NCBI GenBank assembly: GCA_905233475.1
Contig: CAJOEN010000002.1
Coordinates: 27,311-91,310, forward strand
Origin: an uncultured Bacteroidales bacterium
Lineage (GTDB): Bacteria > Bacteroidota > Bacteroidia > Bacteroidales > P3
Length of the DNA stretch: 64,000 nucleotides
Direction: 5' to 3'
Both the position numbers and the translations under genes were made by a program. The notes under the pieces are model-generated. The model did not search any database. It was not told where the DNA came from and saw nothing but the letters and a program-made list of their open reading frames with translations. This document shows, piece after piece, positions 53,107 to 60,867 of this stretch; positions within the stretch are counted from its first letter, which is position 1, and every line of letters begins with the position of its first letter.

Positions 53107-54405
53107 TTATTCATACTTACGTTTTTTGAACCAAGTGTCGCTTGTGGAAAGCGATAGTCCGAGTTGCAGATACTGTTTGCGCACGAGGTCGGTGGTGCCG
53201 TAGCTGCCGTACTGTATGCTGAAGTTTATGAAAGATTTCATTTTCCTTACAGGGAACGACATTCCGGCGTGTATGCCGTAGTCGTTGATACGTGTGCTGA
53301 GGATTTCGGTTTTGCCGCTTTCGTAGTGTATTCCGGCGCGATACGACATTCGTTGGTAGTATTTGGATGCGTTGCGGTCGCTTTTGCGTTCAAAGCCTAT
53401 GGCCATGCGGTAGTTGTCCACATATTCTATGGCGTTCCAATCGCCGAAAATGTTTTTTGTAGTGTTTTCGATGTATTTTGCACCGCTCCATTGTGAGTAG
53501 GTTAGGTCGAGGCCGATTGTCCATCTGTTGTTTTTGGTGAAAGCCACCCCCAATCCCACTACCGACGGCAGTTGCAGGGTACTTGTATAATTCTCTGTTG
53601 GGAACACTGTGTCGGCAACATATTCGGTTATGCCTTTGGTGGAGAAAGTGTATATGGTAGCTTTGTCGTCCACATTGAGTTTGAAAGGGCAGGAGTAGGT
53701 GAGGCCGAAACTCAGGGAGTTGTCGTTGCCTAAAGGCATAACGTATTGCAAACCAAAGTCGAGTGAGAAATTTTTGACAACCGTCTCTTTTTGTTTGCGT
53801 GAATTGAGGGCGTAAGTGGAATCAAAGGAGTAGGTTATTGCACGCGAAATGTTCCCGAAAAGGAAGTTGGCGTTGAAACCTGCCGAAAGTGCTGGAGTTA
53901 TGCTGAAAGCGTGTCCCCAGTATATTTTATTGATTCCGCCGCTGCCGTCGAAAACGGTTGTCGTGTTGCCGAGATTGCTGTCGGGGGCTACAATGGTTGT
54001 TTTGTAGTTCAAATCTGACCACGGCACAAGTCCGAGGCTGGTTTTCCACCAACGTGTTATAGGTAGTCCGATGGCCAAGTGCGATAGGTTACCGTTGGCG
54101 TCGCTGTAGTTTTGACTGTTGGTGGAAAGGTGTTCGAAATCGAATACCATGCCGAAGTCGAAGACAAACGAGTTGGTGTCGATGGCAGAGTACGATGCCG
54201 GATTGTTGCTGTTTATTGAGAAATTGTTGCGCACTGTGTACGACAATCCGCCCAAGGCATTGGTAATAGGGTTGGTGTAGGGGCTTTTTATCTCGCCTAT
54301 GCCAAATTGCGAATAGGGCGAATTGAGGCCGTTTTGGGCTTTTGCGCCCCAACTTGCGGCGGCGATAAACGCCACTGCCATTATACTATATATTTTGTTT
54401 CTCAT
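53107..54405 (-). CDS. outer-membrane beta-barrel protein
   Basis: Predicted barrel of 432 residues with a signal peptide (1-23, ending GAKAQ) and alternating polar/aromatic strands throughout (for example NFSLDFGLQYVMP, WTIGLDLTYSQW, SFINFSIQYGSYG). It resembles the FadL/PorV-like outer-membrane families in length and in the N-terminal NSPYSQFGIGE. Overlaps the end of coaX by 20 bases. Transported substrate unknown. Confidence 0.8.
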   Translation of the reverse strand: MRNKIYSIMAVAFIAAASWGAKAQNGLNSPYSQFGIGEIKSPYTNPITNALGGLSYTVRNNFSINSNNPASYSAIDTNSFVFDFGMVFDFEHLSTNSQNYSDANGNLSHLAIGLPITRWWKTSLGLVPWSDLNYKTTIVAPDSNLGNTTTVFDGSGGINKIYWGHAFSITPALSAGFNANFLFGNISRAITYSFDSTYALNSRKQKETVVKNFSLDFGLQYVMPLGNDNSLSFGLTYSCPFKLNVDDKATIYTFSTKGITEYVADTVFPTENYTSTLQLPSVVGLGVAFTKNNRWTIGLDLTYSQWSGAKYIENTTKNIFGDWNAIEYVDNYRMAIGFERKSDRNASKYYQRMSYRAGIHYESGKTEILSTRINDYGIHAGMSFPVRKMKSFINFSIQYGSYGTTDLVRKQYLQLGLSLSTSDTWFKKRKYE

Positions 54406-55117
54406 TGTATTCCAATATTTTGTTTAATCCAATAAGTGTCAAGTCCTTTATGTGCGAATGGCTGTGAACGGTAAATTCCGACACTTTTGCGGCATCGCCT
54501 CCGGTTATCAATATTCGCAGGTCGTCGAAAGTGGACTTATAAGCGTTTACGAAACCGTTTATCTCGAATGCCGTGCCGTTTGCAACGCCCGACAATATGG
54601 ACTGTTCCGTGCTTTTTCCGTTTTTATCGGGCAGTCCGCAAATGTCCGACAAGTGCAATAACGGCAATTTTTCTGTAAAAGTATGTAGTGCCTCAAATTT
54701 CATGGAAAGTCCCGGCATAATGGCACCGCCCCTGTAGGTACCTTTGCTGTCGATAAAGTCGATGGTTATGCAGGTTCCGGCGTCGATTACGAGACAGTTC
54801 CGCGATGGAAAAATCGCGGCGGCTCCCACACAGGCGGCAATGCGGTCGGCACCGAGGGTTGTCGGGGGTTGGTAGTCGATGGATACGGGCAAAGGCAAGG
54901 ATGGAGTTAGGCTGTGAAAATGTATGTTTTTTGGAGTTTGTAGCTGAAAATCAGTGTTTTGACCTACCGAAGAGGTTATGACGGCGGTAATGGGGTGTTT
55001 CTTTAATAGTTGGGTGTAGTGTTCGAGGTTTTCCAATATGCCCGAAACAACTATAGAATCTCCGTCGAAAACGGCGTATTTGGTGCGGGTGTTGCCTATG
55101 TCGATGGTCAGGTTCAC
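54386..55117 (-). CDS. coaX: type III pantothenate kinase
   Basis: Phosphorylates pantothenate in coenzyme A synthesis; ASKHA fold, needs no P-loop. It has 243 residues. Motifs: LTIDIGNTRTKYAVFDG, LGADRIAACVGA and CLVIDAGTCITIDFID. Follows pth by 6 bases. With panC at 31.4 kb it covers two pathway steps in this window. Confidence 0.95.
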   Translation of the reverse strand: MNLTIDIGNTRTKYAVFDGDSIVVSGILENLEHYTQLLKKHPITAVITSSVGQNTDFQLQTPKNIHFHSLTPSLPLPVSIDYQPPTTLGADRIAACVGAAAIFPSRNCLVIDAGTCITIDFIDSKGTYRGGAIMPGLSMKFEALHTFTEKLPLLHLSDICGLPDKNGKSTEQSILSGVANGTAFEINGFVNAYKSTFDDLRILITGGDAAKVSEFTVHSHSHIKDLTLIGLNKILEYNEKQNI

Positions 55118-55123
55118 GGGATT

Positions 55124-55687
55124 TTATTTTTTGTTGAAGTAGTTCATTGTGCGTTCTATGCCTATGGTAGTGAAAGATTTGACAATTTCGCAGGCGGTGT
55201 CGGCTTTTTCGTTGATGGTGGCGAGGTCGGAGTCGGAAAATTTCCCCAACACGAAATCCACTTGTCGCCCTTTCGGGAAATTGTCGCCTATGCCCACACG
55301 AAGCCGTGCGTATTCCTGTGTGCCGAGGCACTGTTCAATGTCGGTTAGACCGTTGTGTCCACCGGCACTGCCTTTGCCTTTTAGCCTTAATGTGCCTACT
55401 GGCAGGGCGAGGTCATCAACGATTACAAGTATGTTCTCTTTCGGTATTTTTTCTACAGACATCCAGTGCTTTACGGCTTTACCGCTGAGGTTCATGTAGG
55501 TAGTGGGTTTTATGATTACCAGCGGGCGGCCTTTGTATTTTGCCTCGGCACGGTAGGCGTGTCGCGATAGGACGAAGTTGCACCCGAGGTCGTCGGCAAG
55601 CCTGTCGGCGACTATAAAGCCAGCGTTGTGGCGTGTGCCTTCGTATTCGCTACCGATGTTGCCAAGCCCAACTATAAGGTATTTCAT
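55124..55687 (-). CDS. pth: peptidyl-tRNA hydrolase
   Basis: Recycles peptidyl-tRNA released from stalled ribosomes. It has 187 residues from the ATG at 55685-55687 (MKYLIVGLGNIGSEYEGTRHNAGF), which matches the family length and N-terminus; Asn and the catalytic His lie in this stretch, and KPTTYMNLSGKAV follows. The frame is open for 20 more residues, to an ATG at 55747 (MNWLKRLFCKG), touching the upstream stop, so a longer form is possible. Confidence 0.93.
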   Translation of the reverse strand: MKYLIVGLGNIGSEYEGTRHNAGFIVADRLADDLGCNFVLSRHAYRAEAKYKGRPLVIIKPTTYMNLSGKAVKHWMSVEKIPKENILVIVDDLALPVGTLRLKGKGSAGGHNGLTDIEQCLGTQEYARLRVGIGDNFPKGRQVDFVLGKFSDSDLATINEKADTACEIVKSFTTIGIERTMNYFNKK

Positions 55688-55748
55688 TGTATTGTCGGTG
55701 TTTGCAGCGGATTCGCCTTTACAGAAAAGCCTTTTTAGCCAGTTCATA

Positions 55749-56639
55749 TCAATAAATGCCTTGTTGGTGAAGCTCCTGTAGGCGGCGCACCACCATCGGA
55801 CGGTCTTCCTTGTAGGTTACGCCGAACCAGCGTGCCGTGGTTGTCAGCACCTGCATTGTGGCACTACCGTTGTTGATAAAGGTGTTTACTGCAAAGGGTA
55901 TGTAATATTCCGATTTTAGCTCCTGTCCCGAGGTTTTGAGAAATTCCACAAACAGTTTCTCCGATTTTTCGAAATAATCGGGTGTAAAACCAAATAGGTT
56001 CATGGATACTATGGCGTCGTTGGGCAGGGGGTGTGTGGAACTGTCGCTGTCCGTGTATTCTATGCCGTTGGCGGTACGCGATATGGCTGTGCGTTCGGTC
56101 ATGGACACGAGGTTTCCGTTGCTATCGATATTGCACACGCCGCGCGACACGGAACCGTTTTCCGACAGGGTGTTTTCGAGGCGGTAGCCCACCATGCAGT
56201 ATTTTCCACTGCTGTTGGCGAGGGTACGAAGGTGGTCGCCCATTACTTTAAAGGCATCCTGACCGTAGAAGTCGTCGGCGTTGATGATGGCGAAAGGCTC
56301 ATGAATAGCGTCTTTGGCCATGAGTATGGCGTGGTTGGTGCCCCAGGGTTTTTCGCGGCCTTCGGGTACGGAAAATCCGGCGGGAAGTTTGTCGAGTTCC
56401 TGAAATACGTACTGTATCTCGATTTTGTTGTCGAAACGTTGTTCGGTAAAAATCTGACGGAATTCGTTTTCGAAACTGTGGCGTATCACAAACACCGCTT
56501 TGCCGAATCCGGCGCGTATGGCGTCGCGTATGGAGTAGTCCATGATGGTTTCGCCGTTCGGGCCAACTTTGTCGAGTTGTTTAAGCCCTCCGTAGCGGCT
56601 ACCCATGCCTGCGGCAAGAACTAATAGTGTCGGTTTCAT
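55749..56639 (-). CDS. sugar-phosphate nucleotidyltransferase family protein
   Basis: Likely activates a sugar phosphate with an NTP. It has 296 residues. The signature LAAGMGSRYGGLKQLDKVGPNGE is near the N-terminus, with the metal/nucleotide acid pair in INADDFYGQDA. It resembles the UTP-glucose-1-phosphate uridylyltransferase-like group, but the substrate is not fixed by the sequence. Ends 1 base before the longer possible pth start. Confidence 0.88.
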   Translation of the reverse strand: MKPTLLVLAAGMGSRYGGLKQLDKVGPNGETIMDYSIRDAIRAGFGKAVFVIRHSFENEFRQIFTEQRFDNKIEIQYVFQELDKLPAGFSVPEGREKPWGTNHAILMAKDAIHEPFAIINADDFYGQDAFKVMGDHLRTLANSSGKYCMVGYRLENTLSENGSVSRGVCNIDSNGNLVSMTERTAISRTANGIEYTDSDSSTHPLPNDAIVSMNLFGFTPDYFEKSEKLFVEFLKTSGQELKSEYYIPFAVNTFINNGSATMQVLTTTARWFGVTYKEDRPMVVRRLQELHQQGIY

Positions 56640-56696
56640 GTTTTTTTTATTATATATTGTTGATATTCAGATTAAAATATAAAACACGCGTTTTTG

Positions 56697-56704
56697 CAAA
56701 TTTA
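56697..56704 (-). promoter_or_regulatory. -7 box of the nucleotidyltransferase-pth-coaX run
   Basis: On the minus strand TAAATTTG followed by CAAAAACG, an exact match about 60 bases before the ATG. Confidence 0.5.
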
Positions 56705-56774
56705 CATAAAATTATTGAATTAAACACATTTGCAGAGAAATAAAAAACTGCTGCGGTGTAAATTAGGCAAAAAC

Positions 56775-59033
56775 TCAGATTCTTTTCACGTTTTCTATGC
56801 CGTCCACGTTTTGTAGTTTCTGTATCAGGTTGTTGAGGTCGTCGAGGTTCGACACATAGACCATTATAAGCCCTTTGCCCACGCCTTCGCTTCCTTCTAT
56901 GGTTATGCCCCGGATGTTGAGGTACATTTCCTCGGAAATTACTCGTGTTAGGTCTTGAAGTAGGCCTCGGCGGTCGATGGCGGTTATCTCAATTGCCGCA
57001 AGGAACGACACATCTTCGCCCTTGCGCCATTTGGCTTTCACTATACGGTTTTTGTGGGTGGCCATTTCTTCAATGGCGGCACGGCAATTGGTGCGGTGTA
57101 CCACAATTCTGTCGTTTTCCACAAACCCAATCACGTCATCTCCCGGTACGGGGTTGCAGCATTTTGCAGGTTCGGGTTTCAGGCTGCCGTATTTCGCGTC
57201 GAGCAGAATGTTGCCGAAATCGTATTGGTATTGCTCCTTGAGCAAGGTATTGGAGAAAGTATTGTCTGTGTTGCTTTTGCGGGTGTCGTCCTTTCCGCCG
57301 AGCAGCGACTTGAATGGCGAGAGCAACATAAGCCAAGGCGATTTGGAGTCCTCCAAACTGCGTTCCACATCGTTCTTGGTAATTTCGTTGCTGGCCACTT
57401 TGTAATACAGGTCGAGGTCGTCTTCTATATGGAAGTATTTCTTTATTTTCTCTATATTTGCCGCACTGTCCTTTTGTGGCAGGGACGACAATATGTTGTG
57501 GAGTTTTTTCTCCCCTTCGTCGCGGAAGGTCTTTTTTTGCTCCCGCAGATATTTCTTAATCTCGATTTTTGCGTGGGTGGTTTTTACAAACGACAGCCAT
57601 TCCTCGGATGGTTGTACTTTTTTCGACGAAAGTATCTGCACTTGTTCTCCGCTACGCAGTATGTAGCCGTTGGGCACAACTTTGGAATTTACCTTGGCAC
57701 CCATGCTGCTGAGCCCCAGTTCGGTATGTATGGCAAAGGCAAAGTCCAACACCGACGAACCTGCAGGCAGGGTTATCATATATCCCTTAGGTGTGAAAAG
57801 GTATATCTCTTTGGTGTAGAGGCTTTGTTTGAAATCTTCAACAAAGTCGAGGGCATTTTTGTCGGAATTGTCGAGGTTCTCACGTATCTGGCGCAGCCAG
57901 TTTTCCACAATGTCGTTGTGGATTTCCTCTTCGGGGTGGTTTTCCTTATAAAGGAAATGCGCCGCCATGCCTTTTTCGGCAATTTCGTCCATGCGTTTGC
58001 TTCGTATCTGCACTTCGAGCCATTTTCCCCCGTGTCCCATAACGGTGGTGTGTAGCGATTCGTAGCCGTTGGCCTTGGGTGTTGTTATCCAGTCGCGGAA
58101 ACGCTCTGGATTTGGACGGAACATCGACGCTATTATGGAATAGACACGGAAGCACTCCTCTTTTTCCACTTCGGTGGGGACATTAAGTATTATACGTATT
58201 GCAAAAACGTCATATACTTCGTTGAAAGGCACTCCTTTGCGCACCATCTTGCTCCAGATGGAGTAGATGGATTTTACTCGTCCGCTCATGGTGTATTTGT
58301 ATCCGCGTGCATCGAGTACTTCGCGTATAGGGAGGCTCACCTCGTCGATATAGCGGTCGCGATCCACTTTGGAGTCGTCAATCAGTGCTTTTATGCGGAA
58401 ATATTCCTGTGGATTGGTGTATTTCATGCACAGGTCTTCGAGCTCGCTTTTTATTGAATAAAGTCCCAAACGGTGAGCCAGCGGTATGTACAGAAACTGT
58501 GTTTCCGACGATATTGCCAGCTGTTTGGTGTTTTCCATGGAGTCGAGGGTGCGCATGTTGTGCAGACGGTCGCAGAGTTTGAGCAGAATAACGTACACGT
58601 CGTCGGCCATGGCAAGCAGTATCTTTTTGAAATTCTCGGCTTGCACGGACTGTATCTGCATGTCGAACACGTCGGAAATCTTGGTCAGTCCGTCGATGAT
58701 TTTTGCTACGCGGTCCCCGAATACGGAGCGGAGTTCGTCGAGGGTTATGTCGGTGTCCTCAACTACATCGTGGAGCAGGGCGCACACCACGCCAACGGGA
58801 CCTATGCCTATGTCCTTGACGGCTATTGTTGCCACCTCTAATGGGTGCAGAATGTAAGGTTCGCCGGATTTTCGACGCACGTTGGAATGTGCTTTCCGGG
58901 CTATGGAGAAAGCCCTGAAGATACTGTCCGCCTCATCGGTGGTGAGTTTGTGGACATTGTTGCACAAGGCTATAAGTTGCTGGTATTTTTCTTCAATTAC
59001 TTTTGCTTCGTGTATTTCGTCAATCTCGTACAT
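56775..59033 (-). CDS. bifunctional (p)ppGpp synthetase/hydrolase (Rel/SpoT)
   Basis: Controls the stringent response. It has 752 residues. The HD hydrolase domain carries H63 and H88-D89 (ILHPLEVA, LLHDVVEDTD), so hydrolysis is expected. The synthetase domain follows (GYESLHTTVMG), then a TGS domain (YLFTPKGYMITLPAGSS), a CC/ZFD-like cysteine pair (KCCNPVPGDDVIG) and a C-terminal ACT domain (from about 680, GLLQDLTRVI). As the only long Rel-type gene seen here it may serve both roles; further copies cannot be excluded. Confidence 0.95.
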   Translation of the reverse strand: MYEIDEIHEAKVIEEKYQQLIALCNNVHKLTTDEADSIFRAFSIARKAHSNVRRKSGEPYILHPLEVATIAVKDIGIGPVGVVCALLHDVVEDTDITLDELRSVFGDRVAKIIDGLTKISDVFDMQIQSVQAENFKKILLAMADDVYVILLKLCDRLHNMRTLDSMENTKQLAISSETQFLYIPLAHRLGLYSIKSELEDLCMKYTNPQEYFRIKALIDDSKVDRDRYIDEVSLPIREVLDARGYKYTMSGRVKSIYSIWSKMVRKGVPFNEVYDVFAIRIILNVPTEVEKEECFRVYSIIASMFRPNPERFRDWITTPKANGYESLHTTVMGHGGKWLEVQIRSKRMDEIAEKGMAAHFLYKENHPEEEIHNDIVENWLRQIRENLDNSDKNALDFVEDFKQSLYTKEIYLFTPKGYMITLPAGSSVLDFAFAIHTELGLSSMGAKVNSKVVPNGYILRSGEQVQILSSKKVQPSEEWLSFVKTTHAKIEIKKYLREQKKTFRDEGEKKLHNILSSLPQKDSAANIEKIKKYFHIEDDLDLYYKVASNEITKNDVERSLEDSKSPWLMLLSPFKSLLGGKDDTRKSNTDNTFSNTLLKEQYQYDFGNILLDAKYGSLKPEPAKCCNPVPGDDVIGFVENDRIVVHRTNCRAAIEEMATHKNRIVKAKWRKGEDVSFLAAIEITAIDRRGLLQDLTRVISEEMYLNIRGITIEGSEGVGKGLIMVYVSNLDDLNNLIQKLQNVDGIENVKRI

Positions 59034-59081
59034 GGCAGAGGGTGTTTTGTTCGGGTGTTGGGAGGTTGCGGCAGTATGGGC

Positions 59082-59525
59082 TTATTGTTCCAAGTCGTCT
59101 TCGGGTATGAAGTCTTCGGGGTTCCAGCGTATCGGATAAACGTTGTCCTTTATTATGGTGGAACTGGTGTAAGTGTTTTTTATCTTCTGCATAAATACGT
59201 ATGCGTCCAGACGTGTTACGAAATCGCCCACCTTTACTTTGAAATTAGGTTCGTCGAAAATAATGTAGGCGGTCATTTCGGGGTATTCCTCCAGAAACTG
59301 CTGTTTTTGGGCAAAAGCCTGGGACTTGGAGTTTACGCCCGACAGTTTGGCTATTTGTATGCGGTAGCCGGGCACGGTTTTCACTTTTTCGTTGAACTCT
59401 ATGTGTTTTTCTACTAATTCGCTGACTTTGGTGTCGCCAGAAATTTGCACCGAGCCGCGCGATTGCGCCAATAGCGATGTGCTACAGGCCAACAGAACGG
59501 CAAATGGTAATAATAGATTTCTCAT
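59082..59525 (-). CDS. SPOR-domain secreted protein
   Basis: Envelope protein of 147 residues; signal peptide 1-20 (ending SLLAQ). A SPOR-like domain (about 50-125) is suggested by GYRIQIAKLSG, the repeated aromatic spacing, and a VKVGDF-TRLDAYVFMQKIK helix; SPOR domains bind denuded septal glycan. Precedes rel by 48 bases. Confidence 0.85.
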   Translation of the reverse strand: MRNLLLPFAVLLACSTSLLAQSRGSVQISGDTKVSELVEKHIEFNEKVKTVPGYRIQIAKLSGVNSKSQAFAQKQQFLEEYPEMTAYIIFDEPNFKVKVGDFVTRLDAYVFMQKIKNTYTSSTIIKDNVYPIRWNPEDFIPEDDLEQ

Positions 59526-59578
59526 AATTCGATAAATAACAACGTCTTTTGTAGTGGATTTTCCACGTTATCAATCTG

Positions 59579-59611
59579 CAAAGATACAAAATCTTTTCCA
59601 AACGCCGCAAA
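59579..59611 (-). promoter_or_regulatory. promoter of the SPOR protein-rel unit
   Basis: On the minus strand TTTG (complement of 59608-59611), 21-base spacer, TATCTTTG (complement of 59579-59586) followed by CAG. Confidence 0.6.
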
Positions 59612-59730
59612 AAATGTGATTTAACATCGTATATTTAATCTTTAGGGAATGGAAATCTTGATTATTATACAGAAGCAGAATGATTATGCAATAATTGTTT
59701 TTTTTTGAAAGTTTTTTCAACAAGAGAATT

Positions 59731-59760
59731 TTGTAAAATGAAAAAAGAAATGTATCTTTG
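59731..59760 (+). promoter_or_regulatory. promoter of the DUF3791-DUF3990-DUF3791 operon
   Basis: TTG at 59731-59733, 19-base spacer, TATCTTTG at 59753-59760 followed by CA. The ATG at 59780 lies 19 bases downstream, which excludes the longer in-frame start at 59705. Confidence 0.7.
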
Positions 59761-59779
59761 CAATTTTGAATTATGCGTT

Positions 59780-60019
59780 ATGAAGAATATTGTAGAAATA
59801 TCAAAGACACAGGTGGTGATGACATTCGTGGCCACATGTATTGAAACCACCGCCAGACGACTCAACACTTCCTATAAGGAAGTATATCAGCGGATGAAGC
59901 GCGTGGCCCTGATAGAACGATTTATACTCCCTCACTACGAGACGCTTCACAGTGAGAGCAGAGAAAATATTGCCGATGTATTGGTCGAATGTATGAACAA
60001 TTGGGAGAATGGAAAATGA
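59780..60019 (+). CDS. DUF3791-family protein (first copy)
   Basis: 79 residues from the ATG at 59780 (MKNIVEISKTQVVMTFVATC). All-helical; the pattern ending FILPHYETLHSESRENIADV matches DUF3791 members, which are small proteins usually encoded beside DUF3990. Function unproven; by context it is a candidate antitoxin or accessory factor. Its stop overlaps the next start (ATGA at 60016-60019), so translation is coupled. Confidence 0.75.
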   Translation: MKNIVEISKTQVVMTFVATCIETTARRLNTSYKEVYQRMKRVALIERFILPHYETLHSESRENIADVLVECMNNWENGK

Positions 60020-60507
60020 GTGAAATAATTGTATATCACGGAGGAACCGAAAAGGTAGAGCACCCTACCTGCAAATACGGCCGTCGTAATTTGGATTTTG
60101 GCCAAGGCTTTTATGTTACAGACATACGCCAACAGGCTGTCGAATGGGCCACTCAAGTATCTGACCGCAGAAATGCAGTCCCCATTATAAATAGATATCG
60201 TCTAAATCGCGATGCTATTTTGGATGGGGCGCGCTGTAAGGTTTTCAAGGCATACGATAGGGATTGGTTGCAATTTATTGTGGCCAGCCGTCGTGGTGAG
60301 CCTGTGGCCGACAACTACGATTATATTGAAGGCGGAGTGGCCAACGACAGAGTGGTTGACACCGTTAACCTCTATATGGCAGGTCTGATGGACGAGGACA
60401 CCGCTCTGATGCGTCTTTCGCAGCACCAGCCTAACAACCAAATGTGCCTGCTTTCGCAGGTATTTACAGACAAATATTTGATTTTCGATGGAACAGAAAC
60501 AGTCTGA
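60016..60507 (+). CDS. DUF3990 protein, ADP-ribosyltransferase-like
   Basis: 163 residues from the ATG at 60016 (MSEIIVYHGG). DUF3990 proteins are thought to have the ADP-ribosyltransferase fold. Candidate active-site positions are His8 in VYHGG, Tyr33 in LDFGQGFYVT and Gln142 in QPNNQMC, a possible H-Y-Q/E-type arrangement. The middle segment YIEGGVANDRVVDTVNLY is the family's most conserved region. Overlaps the DUF3791 genes on both sides (4 and 20 bases). A toxin role modifying a host or phage target is inference. Confidence 0.75.
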   Translation: MSEIIVYHGGTEKVEHPTCKYGRRNLDFGQGFYVTDIRQQAVEWATQVSDRRNAVPIINRYRLNRDAILDGARCKVFKAYDRDWLQFIVASRRGEPVADNYDYIEGGVANDRVVDTVNLYMAGLMDEDTALMRLSQHQPNNQMCLLSQVFTDKYLIFDGTETV

Positions 60508-60757
60508 AGACCCTGTAAAATCGCCTGTAGTACAGGAGATTATCATGAGCAACCGCATTGGCGCCATCTCGGTGGAGTTAGCCAAACGACTGAATATTGA
60601 ACCTGTGAAAGCCCTGCAACTGTTTTACGAAAGCCAGACTTGCGCCGATCTGCATGACAAGTCCACGGGCCTTTACCTTTATGGAGACTTGTATGTGGCC
60701 GATGAATTCATGAGGGAGATGGAGTATGGGACGCAAGGTATTTGGCAGATGAGGTGA
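60488..60757 (+). CDS. DUF3791-family protein (second copy)
   Basis: 89 residues. Residues 17-85 (EIIMSNRIGAISVELAKRLN, then ALQLFYESQTCADLHDKSTG, ending YVADEFMREM) match a second DUF3791 subtype distinct from the first copy. It begins within the last 20 bases of the DUF3990 gene. An internal ATG at 60545 is possible but less likely, as the residues before it fit the operon spacing. Likely part of the same complex. Confidence 0.72.
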   Translation: MEQKQSEDPVKSPVVQEIIMSNRIGAISVELAKRLNIEPVKALQLFYESQTCADLHDKSTGLYLYGDLYVADEFMREMEYGTQGIWQMR

Positions 60758-60867
60758 AGAGGAAGAATGATGGTTTTGACGGCTTTAGAAGGCCCAAATT
60801 GTCTAATGGATTTTACCGAATAAGAAAAGTACATTATTTGCCGTAATGATTGAAAAAAGAAGGAACA

